DNA of 64,000 nucleotides. It comes from Streptomyces sp. NBC_00483 (GTDB lineage: Bacteria > Actinomycetota > Actinomycetes > Streptomycetales > Streptomycetaceae). The DNA lies in contig NZ_CP107880.1 of assembly GCF_036013745.1 (NCBI RefSeq), forward strand, positions 5,580,001 to 5,644,000, read 5' to 3'. Both the position numbers and the translations under genes were made by a program. Shown piece by piece: positions 16,983 through 25,822 of this stretch; the first letter of the stretch is position 1; every line of letters begins with the position of its first letter. The notes below the pieces were generated by a model. That model had not been told where the DNA came from and did not search any database. It saw only the letters and a program-made list of their open reading frames with translations.

Positions 16983-18392
16983 TCAGACTGTACGACGCGC
17001 GGCGAACACTCGGCAAGTGGTCGCGTACACCACCGCGCTCACCACGAAGCCGACCAGACACGTCACGTCGCCGAGCGAGGGCCAGTGCCGCGCCGCCCAC
17101 CCCGCGTACTGCTCCTGGTTCGAGAAGAGCGGGACGGAGACCGCGATGCCCGCCAACAGGGCTGCGAAGCCCGGCCAGTTGGAGAATCCGGGGTTGCCGA
17201 GGCGGCCGGCGAGGTCGGCCCCGGGTGCGCGTCGCGAGCGCCACCGCTCCGTGAGCACCACGCCCAGCCATGGGCCGATCCAGTACGCGATCACCAGCAG
17301 GAACGCCTCGTACGCGTGCCCCGCGTCGGAGAGCGAGGACCACGCCGCTGCCGTGCCCGCGAGACCCGTCAGGACGACCAGCGTGCTGCGGCCGAGCCAC
17401 CGCGGCAGCCGCAGGCCGATGGAGGTGATCGACATGGAGGACGAGTAGATGTTGAGGGCGTTCGCCGAGATCGCGCCCAGGATGATCGCCACGAGCACCA
17501 AGTGGCCGAGCCAGGACGGGAGATGGCCGGTGAACGCGGCCGTGGGCGTCGCGTCCGCCGGCGCGGCGATCGTCGCCGACGCCGCGCCGGTCAGTGCCAC
17601 GACCGAGACGGACAGGAACATGCCGAGCGCCGGGTACAGCACCGTACGGAAGCGGTTCGCGGTGCGCGGCAGATAGCGCGAGTAGTCCGAAGCGTTCGGG
17701 TTCCAGCCCGCCGCGTACCCCCACGCCGAGCTGAACGCGAGCAGGAAGCCGCCGATGCCGCCCCCGCCACCGGCCGCCGACAGGTCCGCCTCGCCGAACG
17801 TCCAGACGCCCGCCACGAGGAAGACGACGGCGAGCACCGGGAACGCGTACCGCTCGAAGGTGTGCACGAAGTTGTGGCCGATGAAGCCGATGACGATCTC
17901 GGCGGCGACGACCACGAGCAGCGAGGGCGGCGGCCGCAGACCGGTCAGCGTGTTCAGGGCGAACGCGGCGCTCACACTGTTCACGGCGAACCAACCGACG
18001 CCCGCCACCAGGGCGTTGACCCCCGCGGGCAGCGCGTTGCCGCGGAAGCCGAAGGCGAGGCGCCCGATCGCCATCTGCGGCACGCCGAACCGTGGTCCGT
18101 CCAGCGACAGGATCCCCTGCGTCAGCGCGCCGAGCGCGGTGCCGAGGAGCAGGGCCGCGGCCGCCTGCCAGAAGCTGAGGCCGAAGAAGAGTACGGAGAT
18201 CACGCCGATGTAGACCGTCGCGAACTCGATGTTCGGCGAGGCCCAGGTCCACAGCAGCTGCCGTGGACCGCCGTGCCGTTCGGCGTCGGGGATCGGCTCC
18301 GCCCCGGCCGTCTCCACGGCGACGATCTTGTCGCCGTAGGCGGGAGGCGATGGGGACGTGCTGGTGGGAGTGGTGCCCGGGGCGGTCGTCAT
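16983..18392 (-). CDS. NCS1-family nucleobase permease (cytosine/purine type)
   Basis: 469 aa with about 12 hydrophobic segments. NCS1 landmarks: WTWASPNIEFATVYIGVI in segment 1, QMAIGRLAFGFRGNALPAG, and AWGYAAGWNPNASDYSRYLP in the central loop. It is placed in the inner membrane as a cation-coupled importer of cytosine, uracil or related bases. A cytosine-deaminase-like gene lies 139 bp upstream on the same strand, a codB/codA-like pairing. The ATG at 18392 has a poorly spaced GGGGG upstream, so the start is tentative; an in-frame GTG exists at 18428. Confidence 0.85.
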   Translation of the reverse strand: MTTAPGTTPTSTSPSPPAYGDKIVAVETAGAEPIPDAERHGGPRQLLWTWASPNIEFATVYIGVISVLFFGLSFWQAAAALLLGTALGALTQGILSLDGPRFGVPQMAIGRLAFGFRGNALPAGVNALVAGVGWFAVNSVSAAFALNTLTGLRPPPSLLVVVAAEIVIGFIGHNFVHTFERYAFPVLAVVFLVAGVWTFGEADLSAAGGGGGIGGFLLAFSSAWGYAAGWNPNASDYSRYLPRTANRFRTVLYPALGMFLSVSVVALTGAASATIAAPADATPTAAFTGHLPSWLGHLVLVAIILGAISANALNIYSSSMSITSIGLRLPRWLGRSTLVVLTGLAGTAAAWSSLSDAGHAYEAFLLVIAYWIGPWLGVVLTERWRSRRAPGADLAGRLGNPGFSNWPGFAALLAGIAVSVPLFSNQEQYAGWAARHWPSLGDVTCLVGFVVSAVVYATTCRVFAARRTV

Positions 18393-18461
18393 GCCCCCTG
18401 AGTGTCCGGGTGCGGAGCGGTCCCGCACAGGGGCGCACCGTCCGCTTCAGGGGGCGCGACG

Positions 18462-18478
18462 GCGTACAACTTGTACGC
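18462..18478. promoter_or_regulatory. 17-bp palindrome upstream of the NCS1 permease
   Basis: GCGTACAA-C-TTGTACGC is a perfect 8+1+8 inverted repeat about 70 bp upstream of the permease start. It is followed on its far side by three direct copies of a CGCGCCYTTCAC-like 12-mer (about 18477-18521). Likely operator region; the regulator is unknown. Confidence 0.5.
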
Positions 18479-18521
18479 GCCCTTCACTGCCGCGCGCCCT
18501 TCACCGTCACGCGCCTTTCAC
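18477..18521. repeat. Three short direct repeats between deaminase and permease
   Basis: Units of GCGCCCTTCAC/GCGCCTTTCAC recur three times with about 15-17-bp spacing, adjacent to the palindrome at 18462-18478. They could be regulator sites or mere slippage products. Confidence 0.45.
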
Positions 18522-18531
18522 TACCAACGGC

Positions 18532-18990
18532 TCATTCGCCGATGTCCTCGTTCCACAGCTGCGGCTTCGCCGCGATGAAGTCCTCCATCATGGCGACGCA
18601 CTCGGGGTCGTCGAGCAGCACGATCTCGACGCCGTGCTCGGCGAGCCAGTCGTGCCCGCCGTGGAAGGTGCGCGCCTCACCGACCACCACGCGCGAGATC
18701 CCGAACTGCCGCACCAGACCCGAGCAGTACCAGCAGGGGCTGAGCGTGGTCACCATCGTGGTGCCCTTGTACGTGCGCTGCCGCCCGGCGTTGCGGAACG
18801 CGTCGGTCTCCCCGTGCGAGGACGGGTCGGCGTCCTGCACGCGCCGGTTGTGGCCGCGGCCGAGGAGCTTGCCGTCGGCGGAGTACAGGGCGCCGCCGAT
18901 CGGGATGCCGCCCTCCGCGAGGCCGGCCCTCGCCTCCTCCACGGCGGTGGCGAGCCAGGTGCGGGCGAGATCGAGATCCATGGTGCTCAT
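18532..18990 (-). CDS. Nucleoside/cytosine deaminase (CDA-fold zinc enzyme)
   Basis: 152 aa. The zinc site is SHGETDAF (His59, with the proton-shuttle Glu61) and SPCWYCSG (Cys86, Cys89), the H-x-E ... P-C-x-x-C signature of the cytidine deaminase superfamily. Small size and spacing resemble yeast-type cytosine deaminases and guanine deaminases. Its ATG overlaps the stop of the upstream small membrane protein gene (ATGA). With the downstream NCS1 permease it suggests uptake and deamination of a nucleobase. Cytosine is the best guess, not proven. Confidence 0.85.
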   Translation of the reverse strand: MSTMDLDLARTWLATAVEEARAGLAEGGIPIGGALYSADGKLLGRGHNRRVQDADPSSHGETDAFRNAGRQRTYKGTTMVTTLSPCWYCSGLVRQFGISRVVVGEARTFHGGHDWLAEHGVEIVLLDDPECVAMMEDFIAAKPQLWNEDIGE

Positions 18991-19268
18991 TCGTCCTTTT
19001 TGTCGTCGTCCTTCAGGGACCGCAGGAATTCGGGGTTGTCGTCGGGCGCGACGAACTTCGTGCTGCCGCCACCCGTGGGGGTGCGGCGCGGCCTGCCCAC
19101 CACCAGCCAGGCGATCGGTCCGAGCAGGACCTCGCCGAACAGCAGGATGATGATGACCCACACCACCTTGGGCAGCTTGCGCACCTCTTTTTCCGGGGTG
19201 TTCAGGCAGTCGATGAACGCGTAGATCCAGAGCGCCAGGACCAACAGGAAGGGCAAGTAGCGCAGCAT
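18987..19268 (-). CDS. Small membrane protein with PLDc_N domain
   Basis: 93 aa. Two hydrophobic segments (about residues 3-20 and 33-56) flank TPEKEVRKLPKVVWVIIILL, the pattern of the phospholipase D N-terminal-like domain (PLDc_N) found alone in many actinobacterial membrane proteins. The tail KDDDKKDE is highly charged and cytoplasmic. The gene overlaps the deaminase by 4 bp and is divergent from the UbiD-like gene. Function unknown. Confidence 0.8.
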   Translation of the reverse strand: MLRYLPFLLVLALWIYAFIDCLNTPEKEVRKLPKVVWVIIILLFGEVLLGPIAWLVVGRPRRTPTGGGSTKFVAPDDNPEFLRSLKDDDKKDE

Positions 19269-19355
19269 GGTGTCGCGATCCCCCAAGGAACGGAACGGGG
19301 CGTACTGGGCCCCCGGTGACTCGGCCAGGTTAACGGTTGCCCGATACTGGAACGC

Positions 19356-20816
19356 ATGGCTTACGACGATCTTCGCTCCCTGCTCAGGGCTCTGGAGCGC
19401 GAGGGCGACCTGAAGCGCATCAAGGCCGAGGTCGACCCGTACTTGGAGGTCGGTGAGATCGTCGACCGGGTGAACAAGGCCGGCGGCCCCGCCCTCCTCT
19501 TCGAGAACGTGAAGGGCGCGTCGATGCCCCTCGCGATGAACGTGTACGGCACCGACCGGCGCCTCCTCAAGGCACTCGGCCTCAAGTCGTACGACGACAT
19601 CAGCGACAAGATCGGCGGCCTGCTGAAGCCGGAGCTGCCGCAGGGCTTCGTCGGCATCCGCGAGGCGTTCGGCAAGCTCGGCGCGATGACGCACGTACCG
19701 CCGAAGAAGGTGAAGTCGGACGCGGCCCCCGTCCAGGAGGTCGTGCTGCAGGGCGAGGACGTCGACCTCGACAAGCTGCCGGCGCTGTTCACCTGGCCGG
19801 AGGACGGCGGCTCCTTCTTCAACCTGGGGCTCACCCACACCAAGGACCCCGAGACGGGCATCCGCAACCTCGGGCTCTACCGCCTGCAGCGCCACGACAA
19901 GCGCACCATCGGCATGCACTGGCAGATCCACAAGGACAGCCGGAACCACTACCAGGTGGCCGCCAAGCGGGGCGAGAAGCTGCCCGTCGCCATCGCCTTC
20001 GGCTGCCCGCCGGCGGTCACGTACGCGTCGACGGCGCCGCTGCCCGGCGACATGGACGAGTACATGCTGGCCGGGTTCATCCAGGGCAAGCGCGTCGAGA
20101 TGGTCGACTGCAAGACGGTGCCGCTGCAGGTCCCGGCCAACGCCGAGGTCGTCATCGAGGGCTGGCTGGAGCCGGGCGAGATGCTCCCGGAGGGCCCCTT
20201 CGGGGACCACACCGGCTTCTACACGCCGCAGGAGCCGTTCCCGGCGCTGAAGATCGACTGCGTGACGATGCGCAAGCGCCCGCTGATTCAGTCGATCGTG
20301 GTCGGGCGCCCGCCGACGGAGGACGGTCCGCTGGGCCGCGCCACGGAGCGCTTCTTCCTGCCGCTGCTCAAGGTGATCGTCCCGGACATCGTGGACTACC
20401 ACCTGCCGGAGTCCGGCGGCTTCCACAACTGCGCGATCGTCTCGATCGACAAGAAGTACCCGAAGCACGCCCAGAAGGTCATGTCCGCGATCTGGGGCGC
20501 GCACATGATGTCGCTGACGAAGCTCATCGTCGTCGTCGACTCCGATTGCGACGTCCACGATCTTCATGAAGTCTCGTGGCGCGCGCTCGGGAACACGGAC
20601 TACGCCCGTGACCTGACCGTGGCCGAGGGGCCGGTCGACCACCTCGACCACGCCTCGTACCAGCAGTTCTGGGGCGGCAAGGCGGGCATCGACGCGACGA
20701 AGAAGTGGCCCGAGGAGGGCTACACGAGGGACGGAGGCTGGCCCGAGATGGTCGTCTCCGACCCCCGTACGGCGGCCCTCGTGGACCGTCGTTGGAAGGA
20801 GTACGGACTCTCGTGA
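19356..20816 (+). CDS. UbiD-family decarboxylase of menaquinone biosynthesis
   Basis: 486 aa. UbiD landmarks: DLRSLLRALEREGDLKRI, GPALLFENVKG, GMHWQIHKDSRNHYQ, and the active-site region LEPGEMLPEGPFGDHTGFY with the conserved E...D pair. Uses prenylated FMN made by UbiX. In the futalosine pathway it decarboxylates the prenylated 1,4-dihydroxy-6-naphthoate (a role recalled as MqnL). It overlaps the prenyltransferase gene by 4 bp, and ubiX and mqnE follow within 5 kb. GATACT 7 nt before the ATG may be a leaderless -10 box. Confidence 0.9.
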   Translation: MAYDDLRSLLRALEREGDLKRIKAEVDPYLEVGEIVDRVNKAGGPALLFENVKGASMPLAMNVYGTDRRLLKALGLKSYDDISDKIGGLLKPELPQGFVGIREAFGKLGAMTHVPPKKVKSDAAPVQEVVLQGEDVDLDKLPALFTWPEDGGSFFNLGLTHTKDPETGIRNLGLYRLQRHDKRTIGMHWQIHKDSRNHYQVAAKRGEKLPVAIAFGCPPAVTYASTAPLPGDMDEYMLAGFIQGKRVEMVDCKTVPLQVPANAEVVIEGWLEPGEMLPEGPFGDHTGFYTPQEPFPALKIDCVTMRKRPLIQSIVVGRPPTEDGPLGRATERFFLPLLKVIVPDIVDYHLPESGGFHNCAIVSIDKKYPKHAQKVMSAIWGAHMMSLTKLIVVVDSDCDVHDLHEVSWRALGNTDYARDLTVAEGPVDHLDHASYQQFWGGKAGIDATKKWPEEGYTRDGGWPEMVVSDPRTAALVDRRWKEYGLS

Positions 20817-21718
20817 CCAGCGCTTCAGCAGCAATCCCGCAGCAGCCGGGACGGACCAAGGCGTTTCTGCGCCTGGTCATGATCGAGCACTCGGTCTTCG
20901 CGCTGCCCTTCGCCTACATCGCGGCCCTCACGGCGATGTTCCAGCTGGACGAGAACATCCACTGGGGCCGACTCCTCCTGGTCACCATCTGCATGGTGGG
21001 CCTGCGGACGTTCGCGATGGCGGCGAACCGGATCATCGACCGCGAGATCGACGCCCGCAACCCGCGCACCGCGCACCGCGAACTGGTGACGGGCGCGGTG
21101 TCGGTGAAGTCGGCCTGGACCGGCGCGCTGATCGCCCTGGTCGTCTTCCTGGCCTCGGCGGCGCTCCTGAACCCGCTCTGCCTGGCGCTCGCGCCCATCG
21201 CGGTGATCCCGATGGTGGTCTACCCGTACGGCAAGCGGTTCACGAACTTCCCGCAGGCGATCCTGGGCCTCGCCCAGGCGATGGGCCCGATCGGCGCGTG
21301 GATCGCGATCACGGGCGAGTGGTCCTGGACGGCCGTCATCCTCGGTCTCGCGGTCGGCATCTGGATCGGCGGCTTCGACCTCATCTACGCCTGCCAGGAC
21401 GTGGAGACGGACCGCGAGGTCGGCGTGAAGTCGGTCCCGGCGCGCTTCGGCATCCCCGGCGCGATCTGGGGCGCGCGCGTCTGCCACACCCTCACGACGG
21501 CCCTGTTCGTCTGGTACGCCCTGGCCACCGACGCGGGCACCTTCTTCTGGGTCGGCCTCGTGATCGTCGCAGGCGCGTTCCTCTACGAGCACTCGATCGT
21601 GAAGCCCCACGACCTGTCCCGCCTGAACCGGGCGTTCTTCCAGGTCAACGGCTTCATCGGCATCGCACTCTTCGTGTGCGCCCTGCTCGACCTGCTGGTG
21701 CGGGGGCTGACGGTCTAG
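20813..21718 (+). CDS. mqnP: UbiA-type prenyltransferase of the futalosine menaquinone pathway
   Basis: 301 aa, about eight or nine transmembrane segments. The two Asp-rich magnesium/diphosphate motifs are NRIIDREIDARNPRT and YACQDVETDREVG. It attaches the polyprenyl side chain to 1,4-dihydroxy-6-naphthoate in the membrane. GTG at 20813 overlaps the decarboxylase stop (GTGA), the basis for the assignment within the pathway. The stop codon is itself part of an inverted repeat shared with the convergent rhomboid gene. Confidence 0.9.
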   Translation: MTSASAAIPQQPGRTKAFLRLVMIEHSVFALPFAYIAALTAMFQLDENIHWGRLLLVTICMVGLRTFAMAANRIIDREIDARNPRTAHRELVTGAVSVKSAWTGALIALVVFLASAALLNPLCLALAPIAVIPMVVYPYGKRFTNFPQAILGLAQAMGPIGAWIAITGEWSWTAVILGLAVGIWIGGFDLIYACQDVETDREVGVKSVPARFGIPGAIWGARVCHTLTTALFVWYALATDAGTFFWVGLVIVAGAFLYEHSIVKPHDLSRLNRAFFQVNGFIGIALFVCALLDLLVRGLTV

Positions 21719-21743
21719 GGCCTGTCGTTTGGATCAGGCCCTA
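21716..21743. terminator. Inverted repeat (family C, copy 1) joining two convergent stop codons
   Basis: TAGGGCCTG and CAGGCCCTA flank a 10-nt loop. The left arm contains the TAG of mqnP and the right arm the TAG of the minus-strand rhomboid gene. A near-identical element is at 31856-31883. Confidence 0.7.
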
Positions 21744-22364
21744 GGACGGGCCCTGCTGGGCCGATGGGCGGCGGCGGAACAGGAACGCCGCCGCCACACC
21801 AGCGGTCAGCCCGATCAGGTGGCCCTGCCAGCTCACCCCGTCGTTCGTGGGGGAGAGGCCCGCCAGGAACGACGTGCCCCAGTACGCGGCTATGAGGACG
21901 CCGACGATGATGCCGAGCGGGCGGCGCTCCACGAAGCCGGACAGGACGACGAAGGCGAACAGGCCGAATATCAGGCCCGATGCGCCCGCCGTGTTCGTGT
22001 GGGACGGGGCCACCAGCCACACCCCGAGGCCGTCCGCGACGACGATCAGGGCGCAGGCCAGGAAGAAGCGGCGCAGCCCGCCGAGCGCCGCGACGAATCC
22101 GAGGACCAGCAGGGGTATCGAATTCGCCGCGACATGGGCGAAGCCGAAGTGGATGAAGGACGCCGGGACGACGTCGATCAACTCGGAAGGCTCGCGCGGC
22201 TGAATGCCGAAGGTGTCCAGAGCGCCGCCCGACGCCGCGTCGACCACTTCGAGGAGCCAGAGCAGGGCCACCCAGGCGACCATCACCTTGCCCGCCGTCA
22301 GTGCCCGCTCACGCCTCGGCCGCCGCAGGACCGCCGCCCGGCCCGATCCGTCGTCGTACGTCAT
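21741..22364 (-). CDS. Rhomboid-family intramembrane serine protease
   Basis: 207 aa, six transmembrane segments. Catalytic dyad: Ser129 in NTAGASGLIFGL and His182 in SWQGHLIGL. FGFAHVAANS carries the His/Asn of the oxyanion segment. Streptomyces members of this size are typical. Convergent with mqnP and divergent from ubiX; no functional link to menaquinone synthesis is evident. Substrate unknown. Confidence 0.88.
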   Translation of the reverse strand: MTYDDGSGRAAVLRRPRRERALTAGKVMVAWVALLWLLEVVDAASGGALDTFGIQPREPSELIDVVPASFIHFGFAHVAANSIPLLVLGFVAALGGLRRFFLACALIVVADGLGVWLVAPSHTNTAGASGLIFGLFAFVVLSGFVERRPLGIIVGVLIAAYWGTSFLAGLSPTNDGVSWQGHLIGLTAGVAAAFLFRRRPSAQQGPS

Positions 22365-22433
22365 CCCAGCCCCCGCCCGTCATGGAAAGAACGCTCACCG
22401 CCCCTGCTCAAGTTCCCCCGCAGGGCCGCCGGA

Positions 22434-22439
22434 TAGGCT
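22434..22439 (+). promoter_or_regulatory. Candidate -10 box of a leaderless ubiX transcript
   Basis: TAGGCT ends 6 nt before the GTG start at 22446. There is no Shine-Dalgarno-like sequence in the gap. Confidence 0.4.
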
Positions 22440-22445
22440 CGTGGT

Positions 22446-23129
22446 GTGGAGCACGTCAAAGCAAGCAGCCGCAGGCCGTGGGTCGTCGGGGTGTCCGGCG
22501 CCTCAGGAACCCCGTACGCCGCTTCCGTGCTGCGCGCCCTGCTCGCGGCGGGCGAAGCCGTCGACCTCGTCGTCTCGCGGGCCTCGCGGCTCACGCTGCT
22601 CGACGAGACGGGGATCCCGCTGCGGGACGCGCACTGGCGCGAGGACCTGGCGGAGTGGCTGGCGCGCGGCGCCGACGGCAAGCCGGACACGTTCCGTGGC
22701 GTCGGGCTCGACGACGTGCGGTACTGGCCCGCAGGTGATCTCGCGGCCGGTCCTTCCTCCGGCTCGTACCCGGTCAAGGGCATGATCATCGTGCCCGCTT
22801 CGACGGCGTGCGTGGCCGGAGTCGCGCTCGGACTCTCGAAGGATCTGCTGCAGCGCGCGGCGAGTGTCACGCTCAAGGAGCGGCGGTCGCTGATCGTCGC
22901 CGTACGGGAGACGCCGCTGAACGGGCAGACCCTCAAGCACCTGGTGGCGCTCGACGAGGCGGGCGCCGTGGTGCTGCCGGCGTCACCGGCCTTCTACGCG
23001 GGGGCGACGCACATCCAGGACCTCGTGGACTTCGTCGCGGGGCGGACGCTGGACGCGGCGGGTGTGCCGCACACGCTGTACCGCCGCTGGGAGGGCGAGC
23101 TCGGGGGAGGCTCCCGTGCAGCCGAGTGA
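22446..23129 (+). CDS. ubiX: UbiX-family flavin prenyltransferase
   Basis: 227 aa. The FMN-binding loop is VVGVSGASGTPYAASVLRAL at about 13-31, later conserved segments are VPASTACVAGVALGLSKDLL and KERRSLIVAVRETPLN. It makes prenylated FMN, the cofactor of UbiD-type decarboxylases; the cognate decarboxylase gene is 1.6 kb upstream. Slightly longer than usual because of an insertion around residues 70-100 (ARGADGKPDTFRGVGLDD). GTG start with a -10-like box 6 nt upstream. Confidence 0.92.
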   Translation: MEHVKASSRRPWVVGVSGASGTPYAASVLRALLAAGEAVDLVVSRASRLTLLDETGIPLRDAHWREDLAEWLARGADGKPDTFRGVGLDDVRYWPAGDLAAGPSSGSYPVKGMIIVPASTACVAGVALGLSKDLLQRAASVTLKERRSLIVAVRETPLNGQTLKHLVALDEAGAVVLPASPAFYAGATHIQDLVDFVAGRTLDAAGVPHTLYRRWEGELGGGSRAAE

Positions 23130-23265
23130 CGCCGTTCCCCGTACGTGAGGGGGCTCCGTCGCCCCGAGTGAAGAACTTTGGATTTTGCGGGGATTCACCC
23201 TAGCGCGCCTTCGTTTCTGTACATAAGCTCGCGTCAACGCTGAACAATGAAAGGCATTGGACCTT

Positions 23266-23721
23266 ATGGACGCCGTGGACAGGCAGCTCATCCAGGCCCT
23301 GCGCGAGAACGGCCGCGCCTCGTATGCGGAGTTGGGCCGGCTCGTCGGCCTGTCCGGACCCAGCGTCACGGACCGCATCAACCGCCTCGAGGCGGCCGGC
23401 GTGATCACCGGCTACCGCGCCACCGTCGACTCCGCCTCGCTCGGCCTCGGTGTCACCGCCCTCATCGGCATCTCGCTCTCCGACGCGGCCGACCACGAGG
23501 ACGTGGCGCACCGCCTGCGCGACCTGCACGAGATCGAGGACTGCTGGTTCATCGCGGGCGACGACTCGTACATGCTGAAGGTTCGCGCGGGCGACGTGGA
23601 CAGCCTGGAGCGGACGATCCGTCGGCTCAGCGGCACGAAGGGCGTGTCCCGGACCCGTACCACGATCATTCTCTCCACGAAGTGGGAGAACCGGGTGGGG
23701 GAGCTTCCCGAAGAGGTGTGA
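23266..23721 (+). CDS. Lrp/AsnC-family transcriptional regulator
   Basis: 151 aa. N-terminal helix-turn-helix (MDAVDRQLIQALRENGRASY, LVGLSGPSVTDRINRLEAAG) and a C-terminal RAM domain (VTALIGISLSD, DCWFIAGDDSYMLKV). ATG 23266 fits the family N-terminus; an in-frame TTG lies at 23257. It sits between ubiX and mqnE, so it may regulate menaquinone genes, but Lrp proteins usually sense amino acids and this is only suggested by position. Confidence 0.88.
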   Translation: MDAVDRQLIQALRENGRASYAELGRLVGLSGPSVTDRINRLEAAGVITGYRATVDSASLGLGVTALIGISLSDAADHEDVAHRLRDLHEIEDCWFIAGDDSYMLKVRAGDVDSLERTIRRLSGTKGVSRTRTTIILSTKWENRVGELPEEV

Positions 23722-23772
23722 GCCCCGGGGCGTACGGTGGGCTGGTCTGTTGAGTTGAGGGAAGGTACGGGC

Positions 23773-24936
23773 ATGGACGCAGGGCTCAAGCGCGAGCTGG
23801 AGCAGAAGGTCAGGGACGGTGAGCGGCTGTCCCGCGAGGACGGCATCGCGCTCTACGAGTCGGACGACCTGGCCTGGCTCGGCGGCCTCGCCCACGAGGT
23901 GCGGACGCGGAAGAACGGCGACGTCGTGCACTTCAACGTCAACCGTCACCTGAACATGACGAACGTGTGCACCGCCTCCTGCGCGTACTGCTCCTTCCAG
24001 CGCAAGCCCGGCGAGAAGGACGCCTACACGATGCGCATCGAGGAGGCCGTCAAGCTCGCCCAGGCGATGGAGTCGGAGAACCTCACGGAACTCCACATCG
24101 TCAACGGACTGCACCCGAACCTGCCGTGGCGCTACTACCCGCGTTCGCTCAAGGCCCTCAAGGAGGCGCTGCCGAACGTCGGGCTCAAGGCCTTCACCGC
24201 CACCGAGATCCACCACTTCGAGAAGATCTCCGGGATGAGCGCGTCCGAGATCCTCGACGAGCTGATCGAGGCCGGTCTGGAGTCCCTCACCGGTGGTGGC
24301 GCCGAGATCTTCGACTGGGAGATCCGGCAGCACATCGTCGACCACGACACCCACTGGGAGGACTGGTCGCGGATCCACCGGCTCGCGCACGAGAAGGGCC
24401 TCAAGACGCCCAGCACGATGCTGTACGGGCACATCGAGGAGCCCCGGCACCGCGTCGACCACGTGCTGCGGCTGCGCGAACTGCAGGACGAGACCGGCGG
24501 CTTCCAGGTCTTCATCCCGCTGCGCTACCAGCACGACTTCGTCGACATGCAGGACGGCAAGGTCCGCAACAAGCTGCAGGCGCGGACGACCATGGCCACG
24601 GGCGCCGAGGCGCTGAAGACCTTCGCCGTGTCGCGGCTGCTGTTCGACAACGTGCCGCACGTGAAGTGCTTCTGGGTCATGCACGGGCTGCACACCACAC
24701 AGCTCGCGCTGCAGCACGGGGCGGACGACATGGACGGCTCGGTCGTCGAGTACAAGATCACGCATGACGCGGACAACTACGGGACGCCGAACAAGATGAC
24801 GCGTGAGGATCTGCTCGATCTGATCCGTGACGCGGGGTTCCGGCCGGTTGAGCGGAATACGCGGTACGAGATCATTCGGGAGTACGAGGGGGCGGATCCG
24901 GGGCGGCGGGATGCGCCGCAGCCGATGCGGGTGTGA
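23773..24936 (+). CDS. mqnE: Aminofutalosine synthase (radical SAM)
   Basis: 387 aa. The radical SAM [4Fe-4S] motif is NVCTASCAYCSFQRK (Cys66, Cys70, Cys73). FHIVNGLHPNLPW-like and SLTGGGAEIFDWEIR segments are typical of MqnE. It joins S-adenosylmethionine and 3-(1-carboxyvinyloxy)benzoate (the MqnA product) to give aminofutalosine. The C-terminal tail after EYEGADPG is short and basic. Transcribed in the same direction as the Lrp gene 51 bp upstream; GAAGG precedes the ATG. Confidence 0.95.
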   Translation: MDAGLKRELEQKVRDGERLSREDGIALYESDDLAWLGGLAHEVRTRKNGDVVHFNVNRHLNMTNVCTASCAYCSFQRKPGEKDAYTMRIEEAVKLAQAMESENLTELHIVNGLHPNLPWRYYPRSLKALKEALPNVGLKAFTATEIHHFEKISGMSASEILDELIEAGLESLTGGGAEIFDWEIRQHIVDHDTHWEDWSRIHRLAHEKGLKTPSTMLYGHIEEPRHRVDHVLRLRELQDETGGFQVFIPLRYQHDFVDMQDGKVRNKLQARTTMATGAEALKTFAVSRLLFDNVPHVKCFWVMHGLHTTQLALQHGADDMDGSVVEYKITHDADNYGTPNKMTREDLLDLIRDAGFRPVERNTRYEIIREYEGADPGRRDAPQPMRV

Positions 24937-24994
24937 TTTTGGCGGGTCCCGGTTCTGGCCGGGGCCCGTTCTCGTTGCGGTCGTCGTCCGCCTA

Positions 24995-25095
24995 GGCCAC
25001 GGGGCTCTGCCCCGGACCCCGCGCCTCAAGCGCCGGCGGGGCTGGAAAGATCGGGGCTCTGCCCCGGACCCCGCTGCTCAATCGCCGCAGGGGCT
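24995..25095 (+). repeat. Repeat family B, two tandem copies
   Basis: GGGGCTCTGCCCCGGACCCC appears twice, at about 25000 and 25053, each followed by a variant of CTCAAGCGCCGGCGGGGCT. The GGGGC/GCCCC arms fold as short hairpins. They fill the gap between the convergent mqnE and GNAT genes and reach its stop codon. Confidence 0.75.
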
Positions 25096-25632
25096 TTAGT
25101 GGAGCGGCAGCATCATGTGGACGTCGTCTCGGTCGTCGCCCGGGGCCACCCGTATCGCGCCCGGGACGCGGCCGACCTCTTTGTAGTCGCAGGCCGCGTA
25201 GAAGGCGTCCGCGCCCGTGCCGCCGCGGCAGGTGAGGCGGAGGGCCTCGATGCCCTCGAAGGTGCGGGCGACCTCGGCGGCCGCCGACATCAGGGCGCGG
25301 CCGTAGCCCTTGCCCTGGTGCTCGGGGTGGACCATCACCGTGTAGAGCCACAAGTGGTGCTTCATCAGGCGGTGCTGGTTGTACGCGAGGAAGGCCGACG
25401 CCGCGACCCTGCCGTGCTCGTCGCGGCCCACGAGGAGCCGGGTCCGGCCCCCGGCGAGGTCCGCGAGGCGCTTGACCAGCTCCGGGCGTATGTCCTCTGG
25501 CGTGACCGGCGGGACGAAGCCGACCGCGCCGCCGGCGTTCGTCACGTCCGACCACAGGGTGAGGAGCCCGTCGCGCAGGTCGGGGTCGACCGACGGGTCG
25601 AGTTCGAAGGTGAGGGGAGATGTGGTGCGCAT
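25096..25632 (-). CDS. GNAT-family N-acetyltransferase
   Basis: 178 aa. Acetyl-CoA-binding motif A is HPEHQGKGYGRALMSAAAEV, preceded by the beta4 strand LWLYTVMV, and GADAFYAACDYKEVGRVPG is the usual GNAT motif B. The start at 25632 gives a normal length. Substrate unknown. Convergent with mqnE; its stop abuts a repeat. Confidence 0.85.
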   Translation of the reverse strand: MRTTSPLTFELDPSVDPDLRDGLLTLWSDVTNAGGAVGFVPPVTPEDIRPELVKRLADLAGGRTRLLVGRDEHGRVAASAFLAYNQHRLMKHHLWLYTVMVHPEHQGKGYGRALMSAAAEVARTFEGIEALRLTCRGGTGADAFYAACDYKEVGRVPGAIRVAPGDDRDDVHMMLPLH

Positions 25633-25822
25633 GGGCCCGAGCGTAACCAGAGGCGAGGCCGTGACGTTCGGACGTCCGGGCCCAGCTGTCCGCCGTCCGC
25701 AAGAACCGGTGGCTGATCCGACGCCACGAGCCCCCGCTGAAATCGGACGCCCCTCCCCGTGCTTCACTGGAGGGGCGCTCGTCCTGTAAGGACACCATTT
25801 CGGAACGGAAGAGTGGATTGAC

